DNA of 64,000 nt, taken from assembly GCA_040388605.1 (NCBI GenBank), contig JAZKBN010000006.1, positions 1 through 64,000 on the forward strand. Reading direction: 5' to 3'. The stretch's first letter is position 1, and every line of letters begins with the position of its first letter. The notes beneath the pieces are model-generated. The model was not told the origin of the DNA. It did not search any database and saw nothing but the letters and a program-made list of their open reading frames with translations. This DNA comes from JAZKBN01 sp040388605. GTDB lineage: Bacteria; Bacteroidota; Bacteroidia; Cytophagales; Flexibacteraceae. This document shows positions 54,237 to 63,459 of this stretch, piece by piece. The translations under genes were made by a program, and so were the position numbers.

Positions 54237-56669
54237 ATGATAGAGAGTTTCTGGGAGCAGAATCGTAAGTCGGCCGTAGCCAAACAGTTCCTGGGCGAAA
54301 TCAGGAGCTGCACTGTTAAAGGCAATACTTTTTATTTTCGGGACGTAAACAGCACACTGGCCGTAAGCATTATCAGCGATGAAATTGTAAGGGTAAGGCT
54401 TGCCCCCCAGGGCGCCTTTCTCGCCGATTTCAGCTACGCCCTGCAACCTTACGATTTCAAACTCGCAAGTCTTGATTTCCAGGAAGATGAGATTTTCTAC
54501 CGCATATCCACATCGGTTGTGGAGGTGCAGATAGATAAGCGCAATTTCCGTGTTACCTTCCTCGATAAAATGGGCACCGTTATTAACGAGGACAGCCATG
54601 GCATTCACTGGGAAGAAAATCTTGATTACGGTGGCTTTTATCTCTACAGCAGCAAAAAACTACAGCCCGACGAAAACTTCTACGGCCTTGGCGATAAAGC
54701 CACAGACCTTAACCTGATTCGCAAGAGATATTCTTTCTGGAGCACCGATGCTTATGCATTCGAGCGAAATACTGACCCGCTATACCGCAATATTCCCTTT
54801 TATATGGGGCTGCACCAAGGCATCAGCTACGGTATTTTCTACGATAACACCTTTAAATCGCATTTCGATTTCGGGCTTGAAAATGCCAATGATGTAAGCT
54901 ACTGGGTTGAAGGAGGAGAGATGAACTATTACTACATACACGGCCCGCACATGATGGACGTGGTGAAGCGATACAGTAACCTCACCGGCACCCACCCCAT
55001 GCCTCCCATGTGGGCGCTTGGCTACCACCAATGCCGTTGGAGCTATTACCCCGAAGACAAAATAATGGACCTTGCCAAGCAATTCCGCGACCGGCAAATT
55101 CCATGCGATGCCCTGTACCTCGATATAGATTATATGGACGGGTACCGTTGCTTTACCTGGCACCCCAAACACTTCCCCAACCCGAAGCGCATGCTTGATG
55201 CCCTGCATGAGCAGGGCTTTAAAACCGTGGTAATTATAGACCCGGGCATTAAAGCAGATCCTGATTACCCGGTTTGGAAATCGGGCCATGAGGAAGGCTT
55301 GTTCTGCCGCCGGGCAGATGATTACTATATGGAAGGCCCGGTTTGGCCGGGCCGCTGCCAGTTTCCTGATTTTACCAACCCCCGCGCACGAGAATGGTGG
55401 GGCCCACTGCACCAGGAACTGATGGACCTGGGCGTAGACGGTATCTGGAACGACATGAATGAGCCTTCCGTTTTCGGTACAGGTACTTTCCCTAATGATG
55501 TTCGGCATGATTACGACGGGCACAAGGCCAGCCACCGCAAGGCGCATAACGTTTACGGCATGCAAATGGTACGCGCCACTTACGAAGGCCTGCTGAAAAT
55601 TCAGAAAAACAAGCGTCCCTTTACCATTACACGCTCTGCCTACTCAGGTGTTCAGCGCTATGCCAGCGCCTGGACAGGTGATAACATAGGCACTTGGGAT
55701 CACCTGAAGCTGGCCGGCATACAATGCCAGCGCATGAGCATGAGCGGTATCTCTTTTGTTGGCTCAGATATAGGCGGCTTTACCGGCTCACCATCGGCAG
55801 AGCTGTTTGTACGCTGGATTCAGATGGGCGTTTTTGCTCCGCTGATGCGCGCCCACAGCGCCGGCGATACCCCTGAGCGCGAACCATGGTCTTTCGGGCC
55901 TGAAACTGAGGCCATCTGCAAAAAATTCATTGAGCTGCGCTATCGCCTGCTGCCATATATCTACAGCGCGTTTTGGGAAAACCACAAATTCGGCTTCCCC
56001 ATTCTGCGCCCTGTAATTATGATAGAGCAGGATATACCAACAAATACTTACCGCCAGGATGAGTTTACCTTTGGCGATAAGATTTTGGTTTGCCCCGTGC
56101 TTGAGCCCGGCGCTTCCGGTCGCATAGTTTACCTGCCCCGTGGCGGATGGTACCACATGTTTACCAATAAGTATTATGCCGGCAGCCAGGAGCATTACAT
56201 TGAAGCGCCTATTGACGATATGCCTGTTTTCGTACGTGCGGGCGCAGTAGTGCCTGAGTACCCGGTTATGCAGCATACGCACGACATTAAATTATCGGAG
56301 CTGTTCCTGAATATCTATTATGCAGATTATGCCGTAAACAGCTTTATGTACGAAGACCACGGCGAAAACCTGGCCTATCAGCAGGATATCTACACTGAGA
56401 AAAAGTTCCTGTACCAAGGCGATGAAAACGGTTTCAGCCTCTCGCAGAAAGCAACCGGGCTCTATACCCCGCGCTACGACACCTATTCTATCCGCCTGAT
56501 TGGTCTGTCCTTCGAAAAGTTCAGCATTAAGGTAGACGGCAAAGCCATTAAATACAATCGCGATGAAAGCAACGGAACTATTCGCTTCAGCGTTTTCAAA
56601 AGCTTTGTAAGCATTGATGTTGCTGAAGCCAAGGATGTGCCTAAAAAGGAAGCCGCGCTTAAAAAATAA
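54237..56669 (+). CDS. Glycoside hydrolase family 31 alpha-glucosidase
   Basis: 810 residues. N-terminal beta-sandwich, then a (beta/alpha)8 barrel with the nucleophile Asp406 in DGIWNDMNEPSVFGTG and the acid/base region in WTGDNIGTWDHLKL; SFVGSDIGGFTGSPSAELFV and APLMRAHS are also GH31 landmarks. The C-terminal beta domains follow. It hydrolyses alpha-linked glucose oligosaccharides. No signal peptide is visible, so it probably acts in the cytoplasm on imported sugars. There are no SusCD or transporter genes next to it, so it is not in a classical utilisation locus. A terminator follows. Confidence 0.92.
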   Translation: MIESFWEQNRKSAVAKQFLGEIRSCTVKGNTFYFRDVNSTLAVSIISDEIVRVRLAPQGAFLADFSYALQPYDFKLASLDFQEDEIFYRISTSVVEVQIDKRNFRVTFLDKMGTVINEDSHGIHWEENLDYGGFYLYSSKKLQPDENFYGLGDKATDLNLIRKRYSFWSTDAYAFERNTDPLYRNIPFYMGLHQGISYGIFYDNTFKSHFDFGLENANDVSYWVEGGEMNYYYIHGPHMMDVVKRYSNLTGTHPMPPMWALGYHQCRWSYYPEDKIMDLAKQFRDRQIPCDALYLDIDYMDGYRCFTWHPKHFPNPKRMLDALHEQGFKTVVIIDPGIKADPDYPVWKSGHEEGLFCRRADDYYMEGPVWPGRCQFPDFTNPRAREWWGPLHQELMDLGVDGIWNDMNEPSVFGTGTFPNDVRHDYDGHKASHRKAHNVYGMQMVRATYEGLLKIQKNKRPFTITRSAYSGVQRYASAWTGDNIGTWDHLKLAGIQCQRMSMSGISFVGSDIGGFTGSPSAELFVRWIQMGVFAPLMRAHSAGDTPEREPWSFGPETEAICKKFIELRYRLLPYIYSAFWENHKFGFPILRPVIMIEQDIPTNTYRQDEFTFGDKILVCPVLEPGASGRIVYLPRGGWYHMFTNKYYAGSQEHYIEAPIDDMPVFVRAGAVVPEYPVMQHTHDIKLSELFLNIYYADYAVNSFMYEDHGENLAYQQDIYTEKKFLYQGDENGFSLSQKATGLYTPRYDTYSIRLIGLSFEKFSIKVDGKAIKYNRDESNGTIRFSVFKSFVSIDVAEAKDVPKKEAALKK

Positions 56670-56696
56670 AAAGCGGTAAACCCTAAATAAACCCCG

Positions 56697-56728
56697 GCCC
56701 TTCCGCACAAAAGCAGGAGGGCTTTTTT
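56697..56728 (+). terminator. Terminator of the GH31 gene
   Basis: GCCCTTCCGC (56697-56706) pairs with GCAGGAGGGC (56713-56722) with one mismatch and one wobble, followed by six T. Confidence 0.75.
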
Positions 56729-56768
56729 GCGCGCCCTGTTTGCCTGGCGAAAATAATAGTCTAAAAAA

Positions 56769-58751
56769 TCACGGAAGCTTAGACCTGTCGAGCAGGTAAA
56801 AGTAATTCCGGTTCAGGGTATCGTAAATCGGCGTATTGAGTGCCGCCCGAATTTCAGGGTACTTATTTAAATCTACCTTGCCGCTCATAAATAGGTAGTC
56901 TGTTTTGCGCTCTTTCAGGAAATCTATTTGGCTTTGATGTGGGTTTTTAAATCTGCCCAGCTTTTTTTGGCGTTCAGTGAAGCGGTAGAAAATATCTTCT
57001 TTGGCAAAGTTCATCAGGTTATCGTCGTTACCGAGACCGGCGGCAAGATCATCGAAAACCGAAAGGCCGGCCACTATGTTGTGCGAGTTATAATACAGCA
57101 GCTCTGTACCGAGGTAGCGTAATTCTGTAACCATTGCGGTTGTATTGGCGGTGTCAATAAAAGCGCCAAGCGGTCTGGCTTTTGATTTTTGCAGGGTGGC
57201 AGTAACCTTATCCATAAAGGGCTCGTTCACACGCGACCAGGGGTAGGTGTAATCATGCATCACGTTATGCAGGTTAAAGCCGATTATTACAATGAATAAA
57301 GCCTGAACTGCCCGTAATTTCCATGTCTGCGCATTTGGCAGGCTGAGCTTCCGGAAAACCCAAAGCCAGCATCCGAGACCGGCGAAGAACAAAACGGTTG
57401 AAACAGTGAGCTTGAAAAACTGGAAACAATCTACAAAGCCAAAGGTGGCAGCGGTGGCAAGGTATCCGAACAGCACAATAAAAATAAATACTGAGAATCG
57501 GGGCAGGTAGCTTATAATGCGTTTCCAGCCCGCAATGCCGCCCACAATACTCACAAGCAGCAAAACATCTGTAAAAGACAATGAGAAGTTGAGCGCCTGC
57601 TGCACCAATCCTTTTAAATGTATAATAGGGTTGGGGTATAAGAACAGGTATTTGCTGATTGTATTAACCTCTTTACTCGGGTTAAGCACCGCGTAAAACA
57701 AGCCGATCCCTGCCGTTACAAAACCTATTATGCCAATTACCCAAAGGTACCTGTGCTGCTTCCGGGGCCAAACCATGAGTGCGCAGTAAAGTCCCGTTCC
57801 GCCGAAAACAGCCGGAATAACCACGCTGTAACCAATACCGGCCAACAGCAGGGCCACAAGAGCCAACAGCCTGTACCCGTTAATAAACAGCACAAGCCCC
57901 AACCCGAAAAACATATAAATAACCAATTGCTTAGGGTACACATTCAGGCTTAAATATTCAGGGAGGTTAAAAATTCCGGGCCAGCGCAGCGATAAATTGC
58001 TGTACCAATATACCACCCCAATGCCAAAATAAAACACGGCCAATGCGCTGAAAACCAGTATCCAAGGGCTGACTTTTATATACCTTTCTGCCACTGATAA
58101 AACGGCAAGTGCCATTATTACCTGCAAAAGCGGTATGGTAAGCAGCTCATAAGCCACCAAATGCGGAATGCCGAAGACCTTTGTAAACAAGGCCGAAATC
58201 CAAAGCTCTGTATAATGGTATGGTACTACCTGCCTGTAATCGTCTTCGAAAAGGGCGGCAATTTTTTTTGCCTCTATGCCCTTGGTTACCAGTATTTCTG
58301 ATATACGTGAGTAGAAAAAATGATCCCAAAAGGGTAAGTACAAACCCTCGCCGAAATGGGTGATTGAACCCCACCACCAGATAAAATACAGCGCGCTGCT
58401 GCCGGCAAGGAAAAACCATATATAGGTCTTCGGAACGCTTTCTGGGGCATATGCAGGGTAATTACCCGGCTCACGGTAAGCCAGCTGTTTTCGCAAAAGC
58501 AAAACGGCAATCAGCAAAACAGGCACAAAGAGCATAAAAGTATGTGTGCCTGCAGTGGCAATGGCAAAAGCGGTTGTAATAACCTGCATGCCTGCCAGCA
58601 GGCGCAGGAAATGGGCTGTAAAAACGCCAATGCGCTCATTTATGCCGCAAAGCCTGAACGCGTAAAACCCGGCAAAATAAAATACCGGGAGCACAGCAAT
58701 AAGCCGGAAATATATACTCAGGAGCGAATAAACCCCGGGATGAAACCACAT
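56769..58751 (-). CDS. Large multi-pass membrane protein, glycosyltransferase-C-like
   Basis: 660 residues with about 13 hydrophobic helices and a soluble C-terminal part (about 520-660). A periplasmic loop after helix 4-5 (HFGEGLYLPFWDHFFYSRIS, then LVTKGIEAKKIAALFEDDYR) and the helical core are reminiscent of GT-C-fold transferases, but no diagnostic motif is seen, so the family is not assigned. The soluble tail ends FYLLDRSKLP. It lies convergent to GH31 and two genes from a DUF2029 protein, giving a loose glycan theme. Confidence 0.6.
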   Translation of the reverse strand: MWFHPGVYSLLSIYFRLIAVLPVFYFAGFYAFRLCGINERIGVFTAHFLRLLAGMQVITTAFAIATAGTHTFMLFVPVLLIAVLLLRKQLAYREPGNYPAYAPESVPKTYIWFFLAGSSALYFIWWWGSITHFGEGLYLPFWDHFFYSRISEILVTKGIEAKKIAALFEDDYRQVVPYHYTELWISALFTKVFGIPHLVAYELLTIPLLQVIMALAVLSVAERYIKVSPWILVFSALAVFYFGIGVVYWYSNLSLRWPGIFNLPEYLSLNVYPKQLVIYMFFGLGLVLFINGYRLLALVALLLAGIGYSVVIPAVFGGTGLYCALMVWPRKQHRYLWVIGIIGFVTAGIGLFYAVLNPSKEVNTISKYLFLYPNPIIHLKGLVQQALNFSLSFTDVLLLVSIVGGIAGWKRIISYLPRFSVFIFIVLFGYLATAATFGFVDCFQFFKLTVSTVLFFAGLGCWLWVFRKLSLPNAQTWKLRAVQALFIVIIGFNLHNVMHDYTYPWSRVNEPFMDKVTATLQKSKARPLGAFIDTANTTAMVTELRYLGTELLYYNSHNIVAGLSVFDDLAAGLGNDDNLMNFAKEDIFYRFTERQKKLGRFKNPHQSQIDFLKERKTDYLFMSGKVDLNKYPEIRAALNTPIYDTLNRNYFYLLDRSKLP

Positions 58752-58944
58752 ACTAAGGCCCTGTTAAAGCTTTATTTCGGGCTGCATTTCAGGCTTAGCC
58801 CTGTTTTTGCAGCCTGCCCCAAAGGTAAGGCAATAAAATGTGAAGCCCTGCAAACCCGGCATTAATGAAGCGGCCTGTTCCGACTTTTAAAATCAGGGAG
58901 GAAAAACAGTGTTTCGGCAAGTAAAAAAGGCATTGATGACGGGC

Positions 58945-58978
58945 TTTGGGCGGGCAAAGGTTTGAATTACTATATTTG
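58945..58978 (+). promoter_or_regulatory. Promoter of the NAD(P)-binding protein gene at 59035
   Basis: TTTG at 58945-58948 and TATATTTG at 58971-58978, separated by 22 bases, fit the Bacteroidota promoter pattern. The ATG is 56 bases further on. Confidence 0.55.
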
Positions 58979-59034
58979 AACCGGGAGCCATTCAGGTGCG
59001 GAAGCTAAACCTATTGAATAAATAAACCCAAGCC

Positions 59035-59706
59035 ATGAGCACAAAACCATTAAGAGTAATTATTACAGGCGCTACCGGCATGGTGGGCGAAGGCGTAATG
59101 CATGAATGCCTGCAAAACCCCGATGTGGAAGCCGTATTAGTAATTAACCGCAAACCAACCGGTGAAAGCCATCCCAAGCTGAAAGAAATTCTCCATGCCG
59201 ACTTTTTTGACTTCAGCGCTATTGAAAAAGATTTAAGCGGTTATAATGCATGCTTTTTTTGCCTTGGTGTTACATCTATAGGTATGAAAGAACCGGAGTA
59301 TTTTAAGAAGAATTATACACTTACTTTGCACGTAGCGCATACCTTGAGCAGACTTAACCAGGACATGACTTTTTGTTACGTTTCCGGAGCAGGTACGGAC
59401 AGTTCAGAAAAGGGCAAGTCAATGTGGGCTCGTGTGAAAGGCAAAACGGAAAACGATATTATGAAGCTGCCCTTCCGTGATGCCTATGCATTCAGGCCGG
59501 GATTTATTAAAGCAATACCGGGGCTGAAAAGAACCAATAAACTTTATAAATATGTAAGCTGGTTGTTCCCAATAGGCCGGGCATTATATGCCAAAGGTTT
59601 CTGTACGTTGCGGGAGCTTGCTGCCGCCATGATATTCACGGCCAAAAACGGGTATTCCAAAAAAGTTATTGAGGGGAAAGATATTATTGAGCTGGCGAAA
59701 AAGTAA
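59035..59706 (+). CDS. NAD(P)-binding Rossmann-fold protein (NAD-dependent epimerase/NmrA-like)
   Basis: 223 residues. N-terminal nucleotide-binding motif VIITGATGMVGEGVMHECLQ, then LVINRKPTG; CFFCLGVTSIGMKEPEYFKK and FCYVSGAGTDSSEKGKSMWA follow. This resembles small atypical SDR/HTATIP2-like proteins. The catalytic Tyr-x3-Lys of normal SDRs is not clear; the VSGAGTD...R-x-KG-x-TE region stands in its place. Probably a cytoplasmic oxidoreductase or regulator; substrate unknown. Confidence 0.8.
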   Translation: MSTKPLRVIITGATGMVGEGVMHECLQNPDVEAVLVINRKPTGESHPKLKEILHADFFDFSAIEKDLSGYNACFFCLGVTSIGMKEPEYFKKNYTLTLHVAHTLSRLNQDMTFCYVSGAGTDSSEKGKSMWARVKGKTENDIMKLPFRDAYAFRPGFIKAIPGLKRTNKLYKYVSWLFPIGRALYAKGFCTLRELAAAMIFTAKNGYSKKVIEGKDIIELAKK

Positions 59707-59854
59707 AAACCTGTACCCCCTTAATAAAAGCAGGCTTCTAAATGCCCAGTCAAATTAACCGGGTAAATCTGGGCGCGGTATGTATTTGCGCACTATAAGC
59801 AACAATTACACAAGTGTTAAGTTGACACAGCTCAATCTAAGCCTTAGCGCTCTG

Positions 59855-60187
59855 CTATACAGCAAACCTGCCTTTCATTTCTTCGAGGAAGGCTTTCAGG
59901 CGTTGCAGGTTTTCAATTAAATCTTCTTTCCTGTCGGGTTTGCGGCTTTGCAGGTATTCGCGGGCACCCTGCAGGGTATAGCCTTTTTCTTTAACAAGGG
60001 TATAAACCTGCTTTATGGCATCAATATCGGGCTGGCGGTAGCGGCGATCTCCTTTTTTATTCGTTTTAGGCCTTATGTGCGGGAACTCGTTTTCCCAAAA
60101 GCGAAGCAGGGAAGTGCTCACCCCAATGAGTGAGGCCACTTCACCGATGCTGTAATACATCTTGCTCGTTTTTTCGTCTTCTGTCAT
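59855..60187 (-). CDS. MerR family transcriptional regulator
   Basis: 110 residues from the ATG at 60187; the longer frame to 60439 overlaps sixA on the other reading frame and is not believable. A winged helix-turn-helix opens YSIGEVASLIGVSTSLLRFW, then ENEFPHIRPKTNKKGDRRYR with the usual RYR wing, then QVYTLVKEKGYTLQGAREYL. The C-terminus is a short dimer helix (LQRLKAFLEEMKGRF) without an effector domain, as in the small MerR proteins common in Bacteroidota. It is downstream of PAP2 and sixA on the same strand. Confidence 0.88.
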   Translation of the reverse strand: MTEDEKTSKMYYSIGEVASLIGVSTSLLRFWENEFPHIRPKTNKKGDRRYRQPDIDAIKQVYTLVKEKGYTLQGAREYLQSRKPDRKEDLIENLQRLKAFLEEMKGRFAV

Positions 60188-60284
60188 GCCTAAGCGGGGT
60201 ACTGTTTTGTTTAAGCCAAATATAGGAAATAGTTTCGTTCCGGCAGGCGGGCCGGCAACACAAAATGGGTATTTGCCATAGCTG

Positions 60285-60797
60285 TTAGCTCCAAAGCCAG
60301 CCTTTATTGGGCTGCTCAAACCATTCTGTTGTAGCATTGGCAGGCTTAACTTCGGCCCATGAATCGGTATTGAATGTAATTTTAATGCAGGTGCCGGTGG
60401 GCATATCCATTTCGCGGTTGGCAAACATACCGGCGGCATCTGAAACGGTAGGGTTATGCCCTACAATCATAACCGATACAGGAGGCTGATTTTCCGCATC
60501 TAAATCTGCGAGGTATTCAAGGTAAGTGCCGGGGTCGGCATGGTATAGGCCTTCCGGGTAAATTATTGCAGCCGGGTTTATATCCAGTTTATTTGCAATC
60601 AGCTTGGCGGTTTTTGTGGTTCTGAATGCCGGGCTGGCCAAAATAACCTGCGGGTTCACTTTCAGGCGCTTTAGCTTTTCGCCTATTTTTTCGGCTTCCT
60701 GCAGGCCCTGGTTGTCAAGCTCCCGCTCAAAATCAGGCTTTGCCATTGAATGCGATTCGGTATGCGCATGGCGAACTAAATATAAAGTTTTAGACAT
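60285..60797 (-). CDS. SixA-type histidine phosphatase
   Basis: 170 residues. The RHG motif is in TLYLVRHAHTES (catalytic His10), with the second His in IVGHNPTVSDAAG. Length and simple fold match SixA phosphohistidine phosphatases, which in E. coli act on phosphotransfer domains; many homologs are general phosphatases. Between PAP2 (33 bases upstream) and merR (97 bases downstream), same strand. Confidence 0.86.
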   Translation of the reverse strand: MSKTLYLVRHAHTESHSMAKPDFERELDNQGLQEAEKIGEKLKRLKVNPQVILASPAFRTTKTAKLIANKLDINPAAIIYPEGLYHADPGTYLEYLADLDAENQPPVSVMIVGHNPTVSDAAGMFANREMDMPTGTCIKITFNTDSWAEVKPANATTEWFEQPNKGWLWS

Positions 60798-60830
60798 GGT
60801 TAAAGCTAAGTATGATCCTTAATAATAATT

Positions 60831-61472
60831 TCAGTCGGCCATAGCCACAGGTTCAGCTGCAACAGGCTTACGCTCATGAAACCACCACCAACAAATTACG
60901 GCCCAAAACGTGCCGATACAGGCCCCTGCATAAACATCGGCAGGAAAATGCTGCGATAAATATACCCGGCTGAAGGCTGCGCCCATAGCCAGCACAAAAA
61001 ACAACAGCCCTTGCTGCCTGCGCCTGCTCATGATAGCGAAAATGCAAAATATGGCGAACGCCGTAGTGCTGTGCCCCGAGGGGAAGCTGTTAGCAGAATG
61101 CACCTCAAGCCCTTCAATAAGCCTGATGGGTTGCTTAAGTTTTGAGAAATATTCGCGGGGGCGATATACATCATCAAAAACAAAATGCTTTAAGGCTTGT
61201 GCGGTTCCGGAACTGAGCAGGAAGGCTGCTATAGAAGCATAGCCGGCTTTCCGATTCAGGAACAATAAAGTTATGCTTATTGCTGCGGCTGTAAGTCCCT
61301 CGCCGAGCCAGGAGAAGTATGTAAAGAAAATGTCGGCGGCGGGAGTATGGCGGGCGTTTACCTGTAAAAACAAAGCCGCGCTGCCAAAATACGTTAATGC
61401 AAAACCACCCGTAAGCAAAAAGAGCAGGAAGGGAATAAAGAAATAAGGGTTGGCTTTAATGATGCGAAGCAT
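60831..61472 (-). CDS. PAP2-family membrane phosphatase
   Basis: 213 residues from ATG 61472 (MLRIIKANPYFFIPFLLFLL). About five helices. The three phosphatase motifs are present: K-x6-RP in KHFVFDDVYRP, PSGH in SFPSGHSTTAFA, and SR-x5-H-x3-D in SRVYLSQHFPAD. The active site faces the periplasm; substrates could be undecaprenyl pyrophosphate, phosphatidic acid or a lipid A phosphate. A soluble C-terminal tail is short. Confidence 0.9.
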   Translation of the reverse strand: MLRIIKANPYFFIPFLLFLLTGGFALTYFGSAALFLQVNARHTPAADIFFTYFSWLGEGLTAAAISITLLFLNRKAGYASIAAFLLSSGTAQALKHFVFDDVYRPREYFSKLKQPIRLIEGLEVHSANSFPSGHSTTAFAIFCIFAIMSRRRQQGLLFFVLAMGAAFSRVYLSQHFPADVYAGACIGTFWAVICWWWFHERKPVAAEPVAMAD

Positions 61473-61583
61473 GCCGCAAAGGAAAGAAATTTGCAGCATA
61501 AATGGCGGGGGAGGTGTTATATTGCGTTAAATATGGTATGTAAAAATACAAAACTGAAATCCGGAGAATTAATACCTATAGTT

Positions 61584-62012
61584 ATGGAAGTAGATTTATC
61601 ATCTTTAATAAAAGCAGTCATTCAATTACGCGATTATTGGGAATTAAGTCAGGCAGATGAAATAAAAGCCCAGCCAAAATTGCTTTTAGCAGTTCGTGCC
61701 GGTACTATTCAGGCTTTTGAATTCACGTATGAACTCGCCTTTAAGACTTTAGCTCGTCACCTTGAAGACTCCGAACCGGGTTCATTGAAAGTGAAAGATT
61801 CAAGCTTTTACGATATTATCCGATTAGGCAACGTAAGGGGTCTACTCAACGCTGAAATATCCGTTTGGAAAAATTTCAGGAGTAACAGGGGAAGCACAAG
61901 CCATGCTTATGACAATAACATTGCCCAATCTGTTTATGACTCAATTCCTGATTTTTTGAATGAAGTTGAGTATTTAACCAAAATGCTAATAGCCCAACAA
62001 GAAAATGACTGA
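61584..62012 (+). CDS. HEPN-fold nucleotidyltransferase-associated protein (HI0074-like)
   Basis: 142 residues from ATG 61584 (MEVDLSSLIKAVIQLRDYWE). All-helical; IQAFEFTYELAFKTLARHLE is typical of nucleotidyltransferase substrate-binding HI0074 proteins, and FRSNRGSTSHAYD carries the R-x4-6-H/Y-D type HEPN motif. With the next gene, which it overlaps by 8 bases, it forms the HI0073/HI0074 (MNT-HEPN) pair, a toxin-antitoxin-like or accessory module. The region has lower GC and more AAA/ATT codons than its neighbours, as often seen for mobile modules. Confidence 0.86.
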   Translation: MEVDLSSLIKAVIQLRDYWELSQADEIKAQPKLLLAVRAGTIQAFEFTYELAFKTLARHLEDSEPGSLKVKDSSFYDIIRLGNVRGLLNAEISVWKNFRSNRGSTSHAYDNNIAQSVYDSIPDFLNEVEYLTKMLIAQQEND

Positions 62013-62322
62013 AACAAAGGAAATTGTAATTCGTCCTCAGGACTTACGAATTACACAACAGATTATTAACATGGTGTTCCCTGCCGGGGTAAAGGTTTGG
62101 GTTTTCGGATCCCGTGCAAAGGGTACTACAAAACGCTTTGCAGACCTTGATTTGGCTTTTGATGCAAACAGGCCTATGACAAGATCCGAGGTAATGGCAA
62201 TGCAAGACCAATTTGAAATATCTGACCTACCATATACTGTCGATATTCTAGACCTCCACACAGTTAAAGACTATTTCAAAGCAATCATTGAAAAAGACTT
62301 TATTCCGCTGCCCTTAAGCTAA
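62005..62322 (+). CDS. Minimal nucleotidyltransferase (MNT, HI0073-like)
   Basis: 105 residues. The nucleotidyltransferase core is seen in VWVFGSRAKGTTKRFADLDL: a GSxxxG helix and a D-x-D pair (DLDLAF) for metal binding, with a third acidic residue likely in YTVDILDLHTV. Such MNT proteins can AMPylate the HEPN partner and silence its RNase; this is known for MntA-HepT systems, but whether this pair does so is inference. Translationally coupled to the HEPN gene. Confidence 0.87.
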   Translation: MTETKEIVIRPQDLRITQQIINMVFPAGVKVWVFGSRAKGTTKRFADLDLAFDANRPMTRSEVMAMQDQFEISDLPYTVDILDLHTVKDYFKAIIEKDFIPLPLS

Positions 62323-62367
62323 GCATAATTAAGTCCCTTAAATCCAGCCATAACAATACAATATCCT

Positions 62368-63459
62368 TTGAGCCATTACCACTATCCTACCCTTCTTGCC
62401 TTTGCCGAAACTGTTTTCCTGCAAATGGGCGTTGAGCCGGCGCATGCCAAAACCGCTGCCCAAAACCTGCTCTCCGCCGATTTGCGCGGGGTAGATTCAC
62501 ACGGGGTAGCCCGGCTGGAAGGCTACGTAAGGCTTTGGGAAAAAGGCCGTATCAATGCTAAGGCCGAATTTAAAGTAGTGCATGAAAGCCCGTCTACTGC
62601 TGTAATAGATGCTGATGCAGGCCTCGGGCTTGCTGTAGGCAGCGTTGCCATGCAGCTGGCTATGGATAAAGCCAATACCTGCGGCACCGGCTGGGTGGCA
62701 GTCAGGAACTCAAATCACTTTGGCATAGCCGGGCAATATGCCATGATGGCCGCCGAAAAAGGAATGATAGGCATTGCCACAACCAATGCCAGCCCCTTGG
62801 TATCGCCCACATTCGGGGCACAGCGCATGTTGGGTACCAACCCCTTTGCATTTGCCATACCTGCCGCAACAGAACCTACATTCGTAGCGGATTTTGCAAC
62901 CACCACCGCAGCAAACGGTAAGCTTGAAATGCTTGAGCGAAAAAACGAGCCCGCCCCAAACGGCTGGATTCAAACCGCATCGGGAGAAAGCAGCACCGAC
63001 CCTAAAGCTGTTAAAGCCGGCGGCTCACTACTGCCACTCGGTGGCGATCGCCTGCACGGCAGCCATAAAGGCTACAGCCTGGGCGCCGTGGCCGATATTC
63101 TTTCGGGTGTATTATCCGGTGCCAATTACGGACCATGGGTGCCGCCCTTTGTGGCATTTTTAAACCCATTACCTGACTTACCGGGCCTTGGACTTGGGCA
63201 CTTTTTCGGTGCCATGCGAACCGATGCATTCCGCCCCGCCGAAGAATTCCTGGCACACATGGATAAGTGGATAATTGCCATGCGCGGCACCAGGCCCATT
63301 GACCCCGCCCAACCTGTACAGATTCCCGGTGATTATGAAAGAAAATGTACCGCAGAACGCATGGAAAAAGGTATTTACCTGTTGCCGGAAATAGAAAGCT
63401 CTTTAGATGTCCTCGCTCAAAAGTTCAGTATCAGCGGGCTGCAAAAGTCGGAAGCTTAG
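62368..63459 (+). CDS. Malate/L-lactate dehydrogenase family oxidoreductase (Ldh-2)
   Basis: 363 residues from a TTG start; no ATG is available nearby. Typical Ldh-2/YlbC/ComC fold: SADLRGVDSHGVARLEGYVR (catalytic His), VRNSNHFGIAGQYAMMAAEK, LGTNPFAFAIPA and LPLGGDRLHGSHKGYSLGAV. It reduces or oxidises 2-oxo acids with NAD(P), such as malate or (2R)-3-sulfolactate. The exact substrate is not evident. Its last 57 bases overlap rnhB on the opposite strand. Confidence 0.88.
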   Translation: MSHYHYPTLLAFAETVFLQMGVEPAHAKTAAQNLLSADLRGVDSHGVARLEGYVRLWEKGRINAKAEFKVVHESPSTAVIDADAGLGLAVGSVAMQLAMDKANTCGTGWVAVRNSNHFGIAGQYAMMAAEKGMIGIATTNASPLVSPTFGAQRMLGTNPFAFAIPAATEPTFVADFATTTAANGKLEMLERKNEPAPNGWIQTASGESSTDPKAVKAGGSLLPLGGDRLHGSHKGYSLGAVADILSGVLSGANYGPWVPPFVAFLNPLPDLPGLGLGHFFGAMRTDAFRPAEEFLAHMDKWIIAMRGTRPIDPAQPVQIPGDYERKCTAERMEKGIYLLPEIESSLDVLAQKFSISGLQKSEA

